The translations under genes and the position numbers were made by a program. The notes below the pieces were generated by a model. It was not told the origin of the DNA. It ran no database searches and saw nothing but the letters and a program-made list of their open reading frames with translations. This document shows positions 34,620 to 46,639 of a DNA stretch of 64,000 nucleotides, one piece after another. Numbering within the stretch: the stretch's first letter is position 1; the number at the start of each line of letters is the position of its first letter. This stretch comes from Flavobacteriales bacterium. Lineage in GTDB: Bacteria; Bacteroidota; Bacteroidia; Flavobacteriales_F; PHOS-HE28. Where the stretch lies: NCBI GenBank assembly GCA_016699575.1, contig CP064979.1, positions 4,340,001 through 4,404,000 of the forward strand, written 5' to 3'.

Positions 34620-35042
34620 ATGGCCAAAGCAGAACTGAAGACCAAGGAGAACGAAGCCAGTGTTGACGCCTTCATCGACCAGCAAGCCGAGGAGGTGGCC
34701 GCCGACTGCCGCGCGATCATGAAACTACTGAAGAAGGTGACGGGCGAACCACCGCGCATGTGGGGTGCCAGCATCGTTGGCTTTGGTCGTTACCATTACA
34801 AAGGTGCCAGCGGCCGTGAAGGCGAGTGGTTCCTCACCGGCTTCAGCCCGCGCAAAGCGAACCTATCGGTGTACGTCCTGACCGGTCTGGACAAGTCGGC
34901 CACCCTGCTGAAGAAACTGGGCAAGCACTCCACCGGTGTGGGCTGCCTCTACTTCAAGCGCCTGAGCGATGTGGATACGAAGGTGTTGGAAGAACTGATC
35001 ACGAAGGGCGTGAAAGGCCTGGAGAAGATGAGGGTGAGGTGA
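34620..35042 (+). CDS. DUF1801-family protein
   Basis: 140 residues from the ATG at 34620. MWGASIVGFGRYHYKG and WFLTGFSPRKANLSVYVLTG are characteristic DUF1801 strands. The fold is YdhG-like with no catalytic signature; role unknown. Other DUF1801-type genes occur at 55590 and 56070, so the family is amplified here. Ends 88 bp before an IS256-family element. Confidence 0.85.
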   Translation: MAKAELKTKENEASVDAFIDQQAEEVAADCRAIMKLLKKVTGEPPRMWGASIVGFGRYHYKGASGREGEWFLTGFSPRKANLSVYVLTGLDKSATLLKKLGKHSTGVGCLYFKRLSDVDTKVLEELITKGVKGLEKMRVR

Positions 35043-35130
35043 CCGTTCGCAGATCCAGACGCGGCAGGCGACGACCCGGTTCGATGTGAACGAGTAAGTC
35101 CAGTTCACCGCATGGGCCAACCGTCCAAGG

Positions 35131-36517
35131 GAGACTGTTCAGTAAAGTGTGTCAGGCCGGAGTTGCGAACTTCAAACCCTGACCCATGGAAGACAAGACG
35201 GACAAGTTCGATTACGAAGCCTTCGAGAAGGAGGCCATGAAGCAATTGCTTCTGGGCAAGCCGCTCAGCGGCAGCGAAGGGGTGCTGACGCCCTTGGTAA
35301 AACGGCTGATGGAAGCCACCCTACGGGGAGAGCTGAGCGCGCATCTGGAAGAGGACACCGGCAAGGCCAACCGGCGCAACGGGCACGGCCGCAAGCGGGT
35401 GAAGACCGCACACGGGGAGGTGGACATCGCCACCCCGCGGGACCGGAACGGGACCTTCGACCCACTGCTGCTGCCTAAACGGGAACGGGTTCTGAACGCC
35501 GAGCTGGACCTGAAGATCATCAAGCTCTATGGACTGGGGATGAGCCAGCGCGACATCAGCGACCATGTGCGCGACCTCTACGGCATCGAAGTGAGCGAAG
35601 CCACCATCAGCGCGGTGACCGACCAGGTGGTCGCCGATGTGCAGGCATGGCGGCAGCGCCCCTTGGAAGCGCGTTACGCCATCGTATGGCTCGATGCCAT
35701 CCATTTCAAGGTGAAGGAAGAGGGTCGCGTGGTGAACAAAGCCGTTTACACCGCCCTTGGCGTGGGCCCCGATGGCCACAAGGACCTGCTTGGCCTCTAC
35801 GTTGGCCAGCACGAAGGCGCCAAGTTCTGGCTGAGCGTGCTGCACGACCTACGCCAGCGCGGGGTGGAGGACATGCTGATCGCGTGCATCGACAACCTCA
35901 GCGGCTTCTCCGAGGCCATCGCGCTGGTGTACCCGCAGAGCGACATCCAGCTGTGCATTGTGCATCAGGTGCGCAACACCTTGAAGTACGTGAGCTACAA
36001 GCACTACAAGGAAGTGGTCAAGGACATGCGGGCCATCTACCGGGCACCCAACGAGGAGCGTGCCCTGCAAGCACTGGAAGTGTTCAGCGACAAATGGGGC
36101 GAGCGCTATCCGCAAGCGGTGAACTCCTGGCGCATCAACTGGCCGCTTCTGGCCAGCCAATACCGGTACAGCGAGCGTATCCGGCGGCTGATCTACACCA
36201 CCAACCCCATCGAGGGCTTCCATGCCCAGTTGCGCAAATACACCAAGACCAAGCGCGTCTTCGAGAACGACATGGCCCTGCTCAAACTGCTCTTCTTGGC
36301 CCAGCAGCGCATCGTGGAGAAGATGGCCGCAAAGCCCATCTTCGCCTGGCGTGAGATCGCAGCCGAGTTACGCTTGCTCTTCGGACCGCGCTTCGATCCA
36401 CAACTGGCCAACACCGATCAACACGTTATCAGTCTCCCCCAGACCCCCTCGTTGAAAACCCAACTACATCAACAACATCAGTGATCAAGATCGTGACACA
36501 CTTAATCTAACAGACCC
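35131..36517 (+). mobile_element. IS256-family insertion sequence, copy 1
   Basis: 1387 bp, transposase on plus. The ends are imperfect inverted repeats of about 24 bp (left GAGACTGTTCAGTAAAGTGT; right, read inward, GGGTCTGTTAGATTAAGTGT). An 8-bp target duplication GTCCAAGG flanks it at 35123-35130 and 36518-36525. An identical-length copy lies in inverse orientation at 49077-50463. It inserted next to the stop codon of the delta-60 repeat gene without damaging it. Confidence 0.95.
35186..36484 (+). CDS. IS256-family transposase
   Basis: 432 residues of mutator-type DDE transposase. Asp in IVWLDAIHFKVKEEG, Asp in LIACIDNLSGFSEAI, and the C-terminal stretch RRLIYTTNPIEGFHAQLRKY are typical of the family; the helical insertion between the second Asp and the Glu is present. 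No frameshift or stop, so it should be active. Its protein is the same as that of the copy at 49110-50408, showing recent transposition. Confidence 0.95.
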   Translation: MEDKTDKFDYEAFEKEAMKQLLLGKPLSGSEGVLTPLVKRLMEATLRGELSAHLEEDTGKANRRNGHGRKRVKTAHGEVDIATPRDRNGTFDPLLLPKRERVLNAELDLKIIKLYGLGMSQRDISDHVRDLYGIEVSEATISAVTDQVVADVQAWRQRPLEARYAIVWLDAIHFKVKEEGRVVNKAVYTALGVGPDGHKDLLGLYVGQHEGAKFWLSVLHDLRQRGVEDMLIACIDNLSGFSEAIALVYPQSDIQLCIVHQVRNTLKYVSYKHYKEVVKDMRAIYRAPNEERALQALEVFSDKWGERYPQAVNSWRINWPLLASQYRYSERIRRLIYTTNPIEGFHAQLRKYTKTKRVFENDMALLKLLFLAQQRIVEKMAAKPIFAWREIAAELRLLFGPRFDPQLANTDQHVISLPQTPSLKTQLHQQHQ

Positions 36518-36525
36518 GTCCAAGG

Positions 36526-38118
36526 CTATCGCACCACATGCACCAGACGGACCAACCCGTCCATCTGCAGACGCAGCCCGTACGGCCCCGCCGCCAGCTC
36601 ACGCATGGCGCTCAGTTCGAAGCGGTGCTCACCCGGTGCGAGCTGCTCTTCGTTGATCATGTTCGCCACTACCCTGCCCTGTACATCCACCACATCCAAG
36701 GTGCATAGCAGCGGCTGCCGCAGATGCAGAACCACGGCACTGCCTTCGCTCCAAGGTGACCCATGCACCGTTGCCATCACTGGATCCGTTGTCCGGGGGT
36801 CTTCCCAACCCGTTGCCGGGCCCGCCGTGCGATAGATCTGCAAGTGCAACGCTCCATCGCTGTCCAGCGCTGAGCCGGAAACCAATACCCGTCCATCGTT
36901 GTACTGCAGAAAATCGGTGGGTTGGCACGATAGCTGGGTGAAAACACTGGTGCGCCCAGCACTGCCGAAGGCGAGCTGAGGTGCACCGCTGGAAGTGAAT
37001 TGGCCCACGACCGCTCCGGTATCAGCGGCCAACCACAATACGCCCCCACCGTTGATCGGCAGCAGATCAAGGATGGCGGAGGCATCAGGGCCAGTGGGCT
37101 CCGTTAGTTCACCGGCAAGCCCGAAAGACATGTCCAACGCACCGTTGGCCGTGTACCGACGCAGGAACGCGACTTGTCCGGGCACCGTGCGCACCCCGGC
37201 CACCAGGGCACTGCCGTTGTCGAGCAAGGCCACGCTGGTAGCAACGGTCCACGGTGGCGCCGTCTGCCCATCCATGGCGAATCCGTTGTTCCCGAATCCG
37301 GGATCGGGCGTACCATCGTTGAGCAAACGGCCTACGAACAGGGCCTTGGGCGCTGTTCCGTTGTGGCATTGCCCGGTCAGCAGCACGCCATCATCGGGCA
37401 ATATTCCGGCATCCGCCACGCGGTCGGTGCCCGTTGCCGGATCACCGCCGAGATCGAGCAGGACAAGACCATTGCTCCCGAACGAGGCGTCCAACGAGCC
37501 ATCGGTCAACCAACGGAACAGCGCCACATCGGAATGCACGACGCCTCGTCGGCCGAACACCACCGTGCGGCCCGCACCGTCAAGCAGCGCACCGCGCACC
37601 TGGACTTCATCGGCGAGCGCGGGGTCGAACATCGACAAACCACCCGCGCCAAAGTCCGGATCGGGCTCGCCATCGGGAAGCAAGCGGGCAATGGCCGGGG
37701 TCAACACATTGCCGGGCCAATACGCATGGCCCACCAATAGAATGCGGTCATCGGTTTGCACGAGCACATGTTCTGCACTGAAGCCCGGGAAGGATGGAGA
37801 CAGGTCGATCGTTCCCTGGGCACCGAACAGGAGATCCAACGTTCCATCATCGGAATAGCGCTGCAGCCAAGGAACGGTGTGGAAAAACTCCACGGGCGGG
37901 AACTCCGAACTGTCCCATAGCAGCACCCCGTCGCTGCCCGTGAGGACCAGGATATCCTCGGCGCTGTTGAGCGCTATGGAACGCGCACCCCAACGGTCGT
38001 TCTGCACAACACCGTTATCGCCGAACGATGGATCGAGGGAACCGGGTTGCGCGATCAGAGCACATGGTGCAGTGATCGCCCCGGCGAAGAGCATGAGGCG
38101 CTGGTGGAGGTTGAGCAT
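36526..38118 (-). CDS. Delta-60 repeat protein with T9SS-like tail
   Basis: 530 residues. The start MLNLHQRLMLFAG...LIAQ gives a signal peptide; a longer frame adds 20 codons. Repeats of about 60 residues carry the delta-60 pattern (GSLDPSFGDNGVV, GTLDLLFGAQGTI, GEPDPDFGAGGLS, GSLDASFGSNGLV, GTPDPGFGNNGFA), forming a predicted beta-propeller. The last 80 residues (LDVVDVQGRVVANM...AAGPYGLRLQ) match T9SS sorting tails. A secreted surface protein; ligand unknown. The IS256 element is 8 bp beyond its stop. Confidence 0.85.
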   Translation of the reverse strand: MLNLHQRLMLFAGAITAPCALIAQPGSLDPSFGDNGVVQNDRWGARSIALNSAEDILVLTGSDGVLLWDSSEFPPVEFFHTVPWLQRYSDDGTLDLLFGAQGTIDLSPSFPGFSAEHVLVQTDDRILLVGHAYWPGNVLTPAIARLLPDGEPDPDFGAGGLSMFDPALADEVQVRGALLDGAGRTVVFGRRGVVHSDVALFRWLTDGSLDASFGSNGLVLLDLGGDPATGTDRVADAGILPDDGVLLTGQCHNGTAPKALFVGRLLNDGTPDPGFGNNGFAMDGQTAPPWTVATSVALLDNGSALVAGVRTVPGQVAFLRRYTANGALDMSFGLAGELTEPTGPDASAILDLLPINGGGVLWLAADTGAVVGQFTSSGAPQLAFGSAGRTSVFTQLSCQPTDFLQYNDGRVLVSGSALDSDGALHLQIYRTAGPATGWEDPRTTDPVMATVHGSPWSEGSAVVLHLRQPLLCTLDVVDVQGRVVANMINEEQLAPGEHRFELSAMRELAAGPYGLRLQMDGLVRLVHVVR

Positions 38119-38227
38119 GGGGTACTGTTTCCGGCAAAACTCCCGGTTGCCCATCGCACTGCCTGAACGGCGTATCACCCACCGAACCGCGAATACCCGG
38201 CGCCATCACGCCTCGCGCGGTCCGCAC

Positions 38228-38277
38228 CAAAAGCAACGCGCATCGTTCGCGCGGATCCGGCGTACGACGCGCGTTGC
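38228..38277 (-). terminator. Intrinsic terminator of the YceI gene
   Basis: 14-bp inverted repeat with one mismatch (38233-38246 and 38264-38277, GCAACGCGC arms) followed on the minus strand by TTTTGG. It stands 21 bp after the YceI stop codon. Confidence 0.7.
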
Positions 38278-38298
38278 ACGTTCTTCGAAACGGGACGT

Positions 38299-38862
38299 TC
38301 AGGCTTCTCCCTGCTGCACCAATTGCACTTCGCAGGCAATGCGCACTTCATCGCTCACGAGCAGGCCGCCCGCTTCCAACGCTGCGTTCCAGTTGAGCCC
38401 CCACTGCTTGCGGTCGAGCTTGCCGTGGATGCTCACGCCGGCCTTCGTATTGCCCCAAGGGTCCTTCATCACGCCGCCGAACTCCACATCGAGCGCGATC
38501 GGTTTGGTGATGCCGTTGATGGTGAGATCGCCGTGAAGCGTCCATGAACCGTCGTGATCGACATCCTCGGTGCGGGTGGCCGTGAAGACAATGTGCGGGT
38601 GCTTCGCGGTATCGAAGAAGTCGGGGCTCTTCAAATGGGCATCGCGCTGCTCGTTCCCGGTGGTGACACTGGCCGCCTCCGCACGGAAGGTGACGCGGGC
38701 CTTGCTGAGGTCGTCGCCGGGCGCAATGATCTCCGCTTTGTACTTGCCGAAGCTGCCGGTGACGGTGGTGATCATCAAGTGCTTCACCTTGAAGTGGATC
38801 TCGCTGTGCGCGGGATCAATGGTCCATTTGGTGCGGGTGAGGGGTGCTGCAGTGGTGCTCAT
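38299..38862 (-). CDS. YceI-family protein
   Basis: 187 residues. The lipocalin-like signatures WTIDPAHSEIHFKVKHL, FDTAKHPHIVFTAT and GDLTINGITKPIALDVEF identify a YceI protein, which binds polyisoprenoid or amphiphilic lipids in a beta-barrel pocket. There is no signal peptide, so this member is predicted cytoplasmic, unlike periplasmic YceI of E. coli. CACTTTTG lies 22 nt upstream and a strong terminator follows. Confidence 0.92.
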   Translation of the reverse strand: MSTTAAPLTRTKWTIDPAHSEIHFKVKHLMITTVTGSFGKYKAEIIAPGDDLSKARVTFRAEAASVTTGNEQRDAHLKSPDFFDTAKHPHIVFTATRTEDVDHDGSWTLHGDLTINGITKPIALDVEFGGVMKDPWGNTKAGVSIHGKLDRKQWGLNWNAALEAGGLLVSDEVRIACEVQLVQQGEA

Positions 38863-38967
38863 CGCGTGTGTTGTTTATGCGGCAAAAGTGCTGGCCCATG
38901 GTGCGACCGCACATTGAACTGGAACAAGGAATGCGGGCGCCCGTGTGCACCTTCGCCGTTGACGACC

Positions 38968-40620
38968 ATGGCACGCTACCACACGCTCCTCCTGCTCGCG
39001 GTCTGGTCCCTGGTGCTGCTGGTCATCGACCCGCGCGGGGATTTTCCCCTCAACGACGATTGGGCCTTCGCGCATGATGTGAAGCACCTTGTTGAAGACG
39101 GCCGGTCCGTCTTCTCCGATTGGCCCGCGATGACGCTCATAGCGCAGACGCTCTGGGGCGCCGCGTTCTGCAAGGTGTTCGGGTTTTCGCATGAGGTACT
39201 GCGCTGGGCAGTGGTGGTGCTGGGCATCGGGTGTTCCTTGCTCATGTACCAGCTTGCGTTCCTGCTGGCCAACGACCGCCGCAGGGCGCTGTTCGCGAGC
39301 CTGCTGTTGATGTTGAACCCGTTGTTCCTGGCGCTCGTGGTCACGTACATGACCGAAGTGCCGTTCCTCTTCTTCACCCTGCTTTCGCTGCTGAGTGCAC
39401 AGCGTTGGATGGCCCGTGAATGCAAGCTGCACTTCGTCCTCGCGTGTGCGATCGGTATGGTGGCCATGTTCGTCCGCCAGCACGGTATCGTGCTGCCCCT
39501 GGTTTTCGGATGTGCCTTTTTCCTGCGCGGTCCCAAGAGCTTGCCTCGTGCGCTCGCGGCCATAGCGCCATTCGTGCTCGCGGTTGTTATGTTGGTGCTC
39601 TTCGGGCGGTGGAAAGCAACGCTCGTCCCGGCAGCCACTCAGTATGCACCGCTTGCATCGCTCCCGGCGGCCGTTCTGGAGAGCTTGGACCTGGGCTTGG
39701 TGAAACGCACGGGGCTGTCGTTGTTCCTGATCGGCTTGCCGCTGTTGCCGCTTGCCATCGGCCTCGGTGCGGCATCACCACGGCGTTGGCTTGTGCGGCC
39801 CGCGCCCTGGGCCTGGGTGGTGCTGGCGTTGGCGACCTTGTGCATGATCGCCACATGGACACGCTTTCCCGAAGGCCTTGTGCTGTATGACCTGGGCCTT
39901 GGCGCCAAGCTCCTGAAGGACACCTTCTGGGGTGAGCACTTTCGTGGTCAACTGCACCCCATGGCATTGGCAATGCTCCGCGCCGTTGTATGCCTCGGTG
40001 TGCTTTACATCATCGGGTCAGTGCTGCGCAGGTCCAACGACCAGCTTGCCCCCCTTCCGACGGCCAGGTGGTTCGCCATCATCATCACAGCTATCGGCGG
40101 AGCATGGGCAGGCTTCACCCTGCTCAACACGCTCTTCTTCGATCGGTACACACTGATCCTGGCACCCTTGGCGATCCTGCTGATCATCGCGGCCACCAAG
40201 AACCGCCCGGTTCGCTGGCCGGTAGCATGGGCGTTGCTCGCGCTGCTGGCCATCCCGTACAGCCTCATGCTCCGCGACCACTTCAATTGGAGCCGCACCC
40301 GATGGGCCGCTCTGGACCATCTGACCGGCCATATGGGCGTACCACCATCGCACATCGACGGCGGTTTCGAGTTCAACGGCTGGCATCGACCGGGGCCCCG
40401 CCGCAAGACCGTGCGCGAAGGCATCAGCTGGTGGTTCGTGGCAGACGATGCCTACGTAGTGGCCTCCGGTCCCATCCAAGGCTTCGCGCCGGTGGACACC
40501 TTCACCTACCAGCGCATCATCCCCTGGGGCACCGATACTATCCTGGTCCTTCAACGGCACGATCTGTTACGATCCAATGGATCCGTTGGCGCTGGAGCGG
40601 AAATACAACCTTCGCCATGA
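38968..40620 (+). CDS. Membrane glycosyltransferase-like protein (GT39-type)
   Basis: 550 residues from the ATG at 38968; a longer frame overlaps the YceI gene. About a dozen membrane helices fill residues 5-440. DFPLNDDWAFAHDVKHLVED in the first extracytoplasmic loop has the acidic residues placed like the catalytic DE/DxD of GT39/ArnT-type enzymes, which use lipid-linked sugars. A soluble C-terminal region follows (RPGPRRKTVREGISWWF). It resembles the truncated gene at the start of the window in type. A CACCTTCG element is 10 nt upstream. Confidence 0.7.
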   Translation: MARYHTLLLLAVWSLVLLVIDPRGDFPLNDDWAFAHDVKHLVEDGRSVFSDWPAMTLIAQTLWGAAFCKVFGFSHEVLRWAVVVLGIGCSLLMYQLAFLLANDRRRALFASLLLMLNPLFLALVVTYMTEVPFLFFTLLSLLSAQRWMARECKLHFVLACAIGMVAMFVRQHGIVLPLVFGCAFFLRGPKSLPRALAAIAPFVLAVVMLVLFGRWKATLVPAATQYAPLASLPAAVLESLDLGLVKRTGLSLFLIGLPLLPLAIGLGAASPRRWLVRPAPWAWVVLALATLCMIATWTRFPEGLVLYDLGLGAKLLKDTFWGEHFRGQLHPMALAMLRAVVCLGVLYIIGSVLRRSNDQLAPLPTARWFAIIITAIGGAWAGFTLLNTLFFDRYTLILAPLAILLIIAATKNRPVRWPVAWALLALLAIPYSLMLRDHFNWSRTRWAALDHLTGHMGVPPSHIDGGFEFNGWHRPGPRRKTVREGISWWFVADDAYVVASGPIQGFAPVDTFTYQRIIPWGTDTILVLQRHDLLRSNGSVGAGAEIQPSP

Positions 40621-40665
40621 CTTTGCGTTGAACGCGCGTCTTACCCAGCACAATACCCGACCCCT

Positions 40666-43119
<2,454 letters not shown>

Positions 43120-43124
43120 GAGCG

Positions 43125-43418
43125 ATGCGCTGGCAGCGTCCTCTTGCCATCCTGATCGGTATCGCAACCACCGTTACAGCGGTGCTCATTGGCAATGTGG
43201 TCTACGAGGTCGTTGCCACTGAAGATCCATGCGACTATCACGACGGAGTGGTCGAAACCACCTGGCTGTTCGACCTCTACTTCCCGATGACCTCAACCAA
43301 TGGCTTTCATCCTGAGCCAGGTCTTGTGTTCTACCTGACAACGCTTGCAGCGGGTATCGGCTTGGGCGTGTTGTCGTTCAGGATGTTGAAGAGACGCCGG
43401 AAGGATCCGCTGTCCTGA
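43125..43418 (+). CDS. Small membrane protein, 97 aa
   Basis: Two hydrophobic helices (about residues 7-27 and 66-85) bracket an extracytoplasmic loop with one Cys and acidic/aromatic residues (EDPCDYHDGVVETTWLFDLY). The ATG at 43125 is used; a GTG overlapping the PEP synthase stop (GTGTGA) is an alternative. No family recognised. Its position behind ppsA gives no clear functional hint. Confidence 0.55.
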   Translation: MRWQRPLAILIGIATTVTAVLIGNVVYEVVATEDPCDYHDGVVETTWLFDLYFPMTSTNGFHPEPGLVFYLTTLAAGIGLGVLSFRMLKRRRKDPLS

Positions 43419-43483
43419 ACCTCCGCCTCCCGTGCGTCACTTGTCCTTGACCTGACGCCTGCTCTCGTTTTGGCTTTGTTCCG

Positions 43484-44947
43484 TCAGACACGGAACCCCA
43501 GCACGAGCACGTCATCCACCGCAGGGCGATCATGCTGCCAGAGCTCCAATGCCTGGGTAAGACGACGCTGCTGTTCGCCAGCCGGTAGCTGTGCCACTTC
43601 GGCCAGCAAGTCCCTCATCCGCGCGCGACCGAATTTCCGTCCATCAATGCCGCCGAACTGGTCCTGATAACCATCCGAGCACAAGTAGAACATGTCCCCC
43701 GGTGAGGTCTCCAGCTCATGCTCGGTGAATGCCGTCGCCTCCACGAAATGCTGGCCCACGGGCATGCGATCGGCACGCAGCTCCGTCAGTTCGCCGTTGC
43801 GGACCAGATAGAGCGGGTTGTTGGCCCCGGCGTAGTGCACACGTCCGCTTTTATGGTCCACTACGCACAAGGCGATGTCCATACCGTCCTTCGGCCCTTC
43901 CTGCTGTTGCTGGTTCAGCACCTCGATCACCTCATCACGCAAGCGGTCCAGGATCGCAGCGGGCCTCAGCTCCCTTTCATCCGCCACCACCTTCTTGAGC
44001 AATGTGCTGCCGAGGATGCTCATCAACGCACCCGGTACGCCATGTCCCGTGCAGTCGGCAGCGGCGATCACCGTACGCCCTTCGAAATGCGCGCACCAGT
44101 GGAAGTCACCACTGACGATGTCCTTGGGTCGGTGCAGCACGAAATGCTCGGCCACATGGCCCGCCATGCCGTCCACTTTGGGCAGTACCGCTTGCTGGAT
44201 GCGCTGGCTGTAACGGATACTGGCCGTGAGGTCTTTGTGGGCCGCCTCGATGAGCGCACGTTGTTCGTGGGCCTCCTGGGTGGCCTTCTGCAACTGTTCG
44301 CGCAGGATCAGCTCGCGCTTGGCCAGGCGGTAGCGGTTGTGCACCATCAGCGTCGCGATGAGCGCCACCGTGATCATCAGGTTCCCGCCATTGGCCATGA
44401 TCTCGCCGAACGTTAGCTGGCTTTGTACGGAGAGGAACCAGACGTTGGCCACCACGCTGGCCAGCAGCACCAGGACCGACCAGCGCACGGCCCAGAGCGC
44501 GATCATGGACCCGCCGAGGAACAACGTTGCGTACGCCAGGGTGTGGTCGCGGAACGCATCAGCGTCCATGTAGCTCCACATGTAGGCGTTCTGCGCGCTG
44601 ATGAGCGTGTACGGGATGAACAGCAGGATCGCAGGGCCCAGGCCGAAGCGCTTCCGGATGAACAAGCCCAGTAGGATGCACGCACCGACCAGCGCACGCA
44701 CGGTGCCGAACCGTTGCCAATGGTCGGGTGCAACCACCATATCGTTGAGCACGAAGGCCATGTTGGCCGCCGCCGCCACCCATGCACCCAAGGTGTGGAT
44801 GCGTTGGGCTCTCTTCTCGAGTTCCATCGCCCATGACGAGGTAGTCCCTCCTTGTTGGACGAAGGATCCGGGGCCGAAAGCGTTGCGCACAGTGCCAAGC
44901 ACGCGCCACCATCGGCTTCGTGCTGTCAATACAAGCTGATCGGGCAT
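43484..44947 (-). CDS. SpoIIE-family (PP2C-type) phosphatase with membrane sensor
   Basis: 487 residues from MPDQLVLTARS (a longer frame adds 13). Six or so hydrophobic helices span about 45-210, followed by a coiled coil (YRLAKRELILREQLQKATQE). The SpoIIE domain (from about 260) has SGDFHWCAHFEGRTVIAAAD, DCTGHGVPGALMSILG and the end motif RPAVDDVLVLGFRV, with the metal-binding aspartates intact. It dephosphorylates serine or threonine, usually on an anti-sigma-factor antagonist. No partner gene is adjacent. A CGCCTTTG element lies just upstream. Confidence 0.9.
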   Translation of the reverse strand: MPDQLVLTARSRWWRVLGTVRNAFGPGSFVQQGGTTSSWAMELEKRAQRIHTLGAWVAAAANMAFVLNDMVVAPDHWQRFGTVRALVGACILLGLFIRKRFGLGPAILLFIPYTLISAQNAYMWSYMDADAFRDHTLAYATLFLGGSMIALWAVRWSVLVLLASVVANVWFLSVQSQLTFGEIMANGGNLMITVALIATLMVHNRYRLAKRELILREQLQKATQEAHEQRALIEAAHKDLTASIRYSQRIQQAVLPKVDGMAGHVAEHFVLHRPKDIVSGDFHWCAHFEGRTVIAAADCTGHGVPGALMSILGSTLLKKVVADERELRPAAILDRLRDEVIEVLNQQQQEGPKDGMDIALCVVDHKSGRVHYAGANNPLYLVRNGELTELRADRMPVGQHFVEATAFTEHELETSPGDMFYLCSDGYQDQFGGIDGRKFGRARMRDLLAEVAQLPAGEQQRRLTQALELWQHDRPAVDDVLVLGFRV

Positions 44948-45048
44948 GGCCGGTTTACGGCCGCAAAGGCGGTTTGTTCGCCTCATCCTTCCACGCAGCG
45001 TGACCGGTCATAGCCGGAAGCTTTGCGGATCGGACCGAGCATGTCCAA

Positions 45049-45900
45049 CTACTCCTCCGGCCAGTAGTACACGGGGCCGCCACGAGGAACAGAGGATGGG
45101 GACACCGCCTTGAGCACCGCTTGCTCGAACAAGCGCCGGTACAGGTCGCGGTGCGCATCCAATTCCTCGCTGCTGAAAACGCGGATGGGATGGTCCGGGT
45201 CGATGGCAATGAGGTGGAACCGGAGCTTGGCCCGCAGTGGGTAGTACGAGAATCTCACCGAGTGTGCGCCCACTTCCCGCAGCTTCACGTTGTTGAGGCA
45301 ATAGTGTTTGGCCGGGCTCCCCACCGTGCTGATGCGTGTGGTGTCCAAAGGCTGCACCTCGTCCAATGCCCCAAGGACCCGCCATAGTTCCGCTTCCGTT
45401 GTGCGCAACTTGTAGTCCACATCCTCATAGTGCAGCGTGGTGACATCCATGGGCATCAGCATGCCCCGCGGCATGGACGTGGCACCGAAGACGAACAGCG
45501 CGAATACTCCGGTTAGGAACCGCACAGCCCGCCCCGGTACCACGCACGGTAGGGAAGCGCAGCGCAATAAGAGCAAAACAGGCAGGGCGAGCAGGTCCGT
45601 GGCGTCCACGACGCGCCCCATGGTCCAAAGCCCCATGCCGTTCCATCCATCTAGAGCGGGCTGCGATAGCGGCGACTTCCACCAAGCAAAGAGGACCGCG
45701 ATCGCAATGAGCACCGAGTCCCTGCGATGCGGAACCATTGCCACCCAGAACCATCCGAAGGCGAACAAGCCGGCCACATCGCTGAGCTTGCCCGTGAACC
45801 AACACGGCCATGCGTGCTTGAGGAGGTGGTCGTTCAGCGCCAGCACAGCCACGGCCAGAACGAACCGGACGTCGGCAAGTCGGGGCAGGTCGGGGCGCAT
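45049..45900 (-). CDS. Multi-pass membrane protein, unknown
   Basis: 283 residues. Four hydrophobic stretches lie between residues 10 and 150 (GLFAFGWFWVAMVPHR, SVLIAIAVLFAWW, LLALPVLLLLRC, FLTGVFALFVFGATSM). The C-terminal 130 residues are soluble and charged. No family is recognised. TACCTTCGG ends 4 nt before the ATG, one of the tightest promoter-start spacings in the window, and supports this start and a leaderless transcript. Confidence 0.65.
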   Translation of the reverse strand: MRPDLPRLADVRFVLAVAVLALNDHLLKHAWPCWFTGKLSDVAGLFAFGWFWVAMVPHRRDSVLIAIAVLFAWWKSPLSQPALDGWNGMGLWTMGRVVDATDLLALPVLLLLRCASLPCVVPGRAVRFLTGVFALFVFGATSMPRGMLMPMDVTTLHYEDVDYKLRTTEAELWRVLGALDEVQPLDTTRISTVGSPAKHYCLNNVKLREVGAHSVRFSYYPLRAKLRFHLIAIDPDHPIRVFSSEELDAHRDLYRRLFEQAVLKAVSPSSVPRGGPVYYWPEE

Positions 45901-45904
45901 CGAC

Positions 45905-45913
45905 CCGAAGGTA
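45905..45913 (-). promoter_or_regulatory. -7 promoter element (TACCTTCGG)
   Basis: Minus strand, 4 nt before the start codon of the membrane protein gene ending at 45049. Confidence 0.55.
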
Positions 45914-45971
45914 GCAGGGCTACTTGCGTGGTACAGCTTACTTCAAAAGGAAGTCATCTTGTGCAAGCACT

Positions 45972-46625
45972 TCAGTACCCAAGAACTGGACCACCGTAGC
46001 GCGCCTCTCTACTGGGCGCTTCAGGGAATCCCATTATCTCACTCATGGTCAGTGTCCGGCAATCCCCCTTCTCCAAGAAGGGCATTAACCAGCACCGAGT
46101 TCTTCCATCCTCCCGGACCTCGATGAAGACCGAATCCACGGCGTAATACGGCGCAAGACTGCTCGTGCCGCCCCAGTCATGGGTGTACGATGGAACGTAC
46201 GACAACATGAATTCTTGATCGTCGTGTTCAACATCCAGTGGTTGCTCTATGTGTGCGGACCAGATAGCCATATGGGTGGAACCTGTCTCGCGCCCTATGA
46301 CTCGCACATATGCTCGTTCGCGCAAAGCAAAGTAAGTAGTCGAGTATAGGTCGAACACTACCCATGTTGTCACCAGGATGAACGGAGGCAACATCACACC
46401 CCCCCATTTCCTGCGCACGTGGACGCAATGATGGAGGAGCAAACACAGCGCAACAAACGCTAAAAGACCGTAGAGCACGATCGTGAGCACAGCCGCGGCT
46501 TCGATATGCGCCGCTCGAGCGAACCATTCACGGGAATAGTACCAGTAGAAGAAGACGATACTTCCGAACAGCAGCGGTGTGCTCGCCAGAACGAACACCC
46601 ACCATAGCAATCCGAAACGCTTCAT
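45972..46625 (-). CDS. Membrane protein of unknown function
   Basis: 217 residues from ATG 46625 (MKRFGLLWWVFVLAS). Three hydrophobic helices in the first 120 residues and a soluble C-terminal half. A GTG at 46643 overlapping the ffh stop (GTGA) is an alternative start that would couple translation to ffh. Base composition is more A/T-rich than in ffh. No family recognised. Confidence 0.55.
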   Translation of the reverse strand: MKRFGLLWWVFVLASTPLLFGSIVFFYWYYSREWFARAAHIEAAAVLTIVLYGLLAFVALCLLLHHCVHVRRKWGGVMLPPFILVTTWVVFDLYSTTYFALRERAYVRVIGRETGSTHMAIWSAHIEQPLDVEHDDQEFMLSYVPSYTHDWGGTSSLAPYYAVDSVFIEVREDGRTRCWLMPFLEKGDCRTLTMSEIMGFPEAPSREARYGGPVLGY

Positions 46626-46639
46626 CGTTCTATAGATGC

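Noticed and set aside
35060..35100. Possible tRNA T-arm (GGTTCGATGTG)
   Set aside because: No cloverleaf or acceptor stem can be formed around it.
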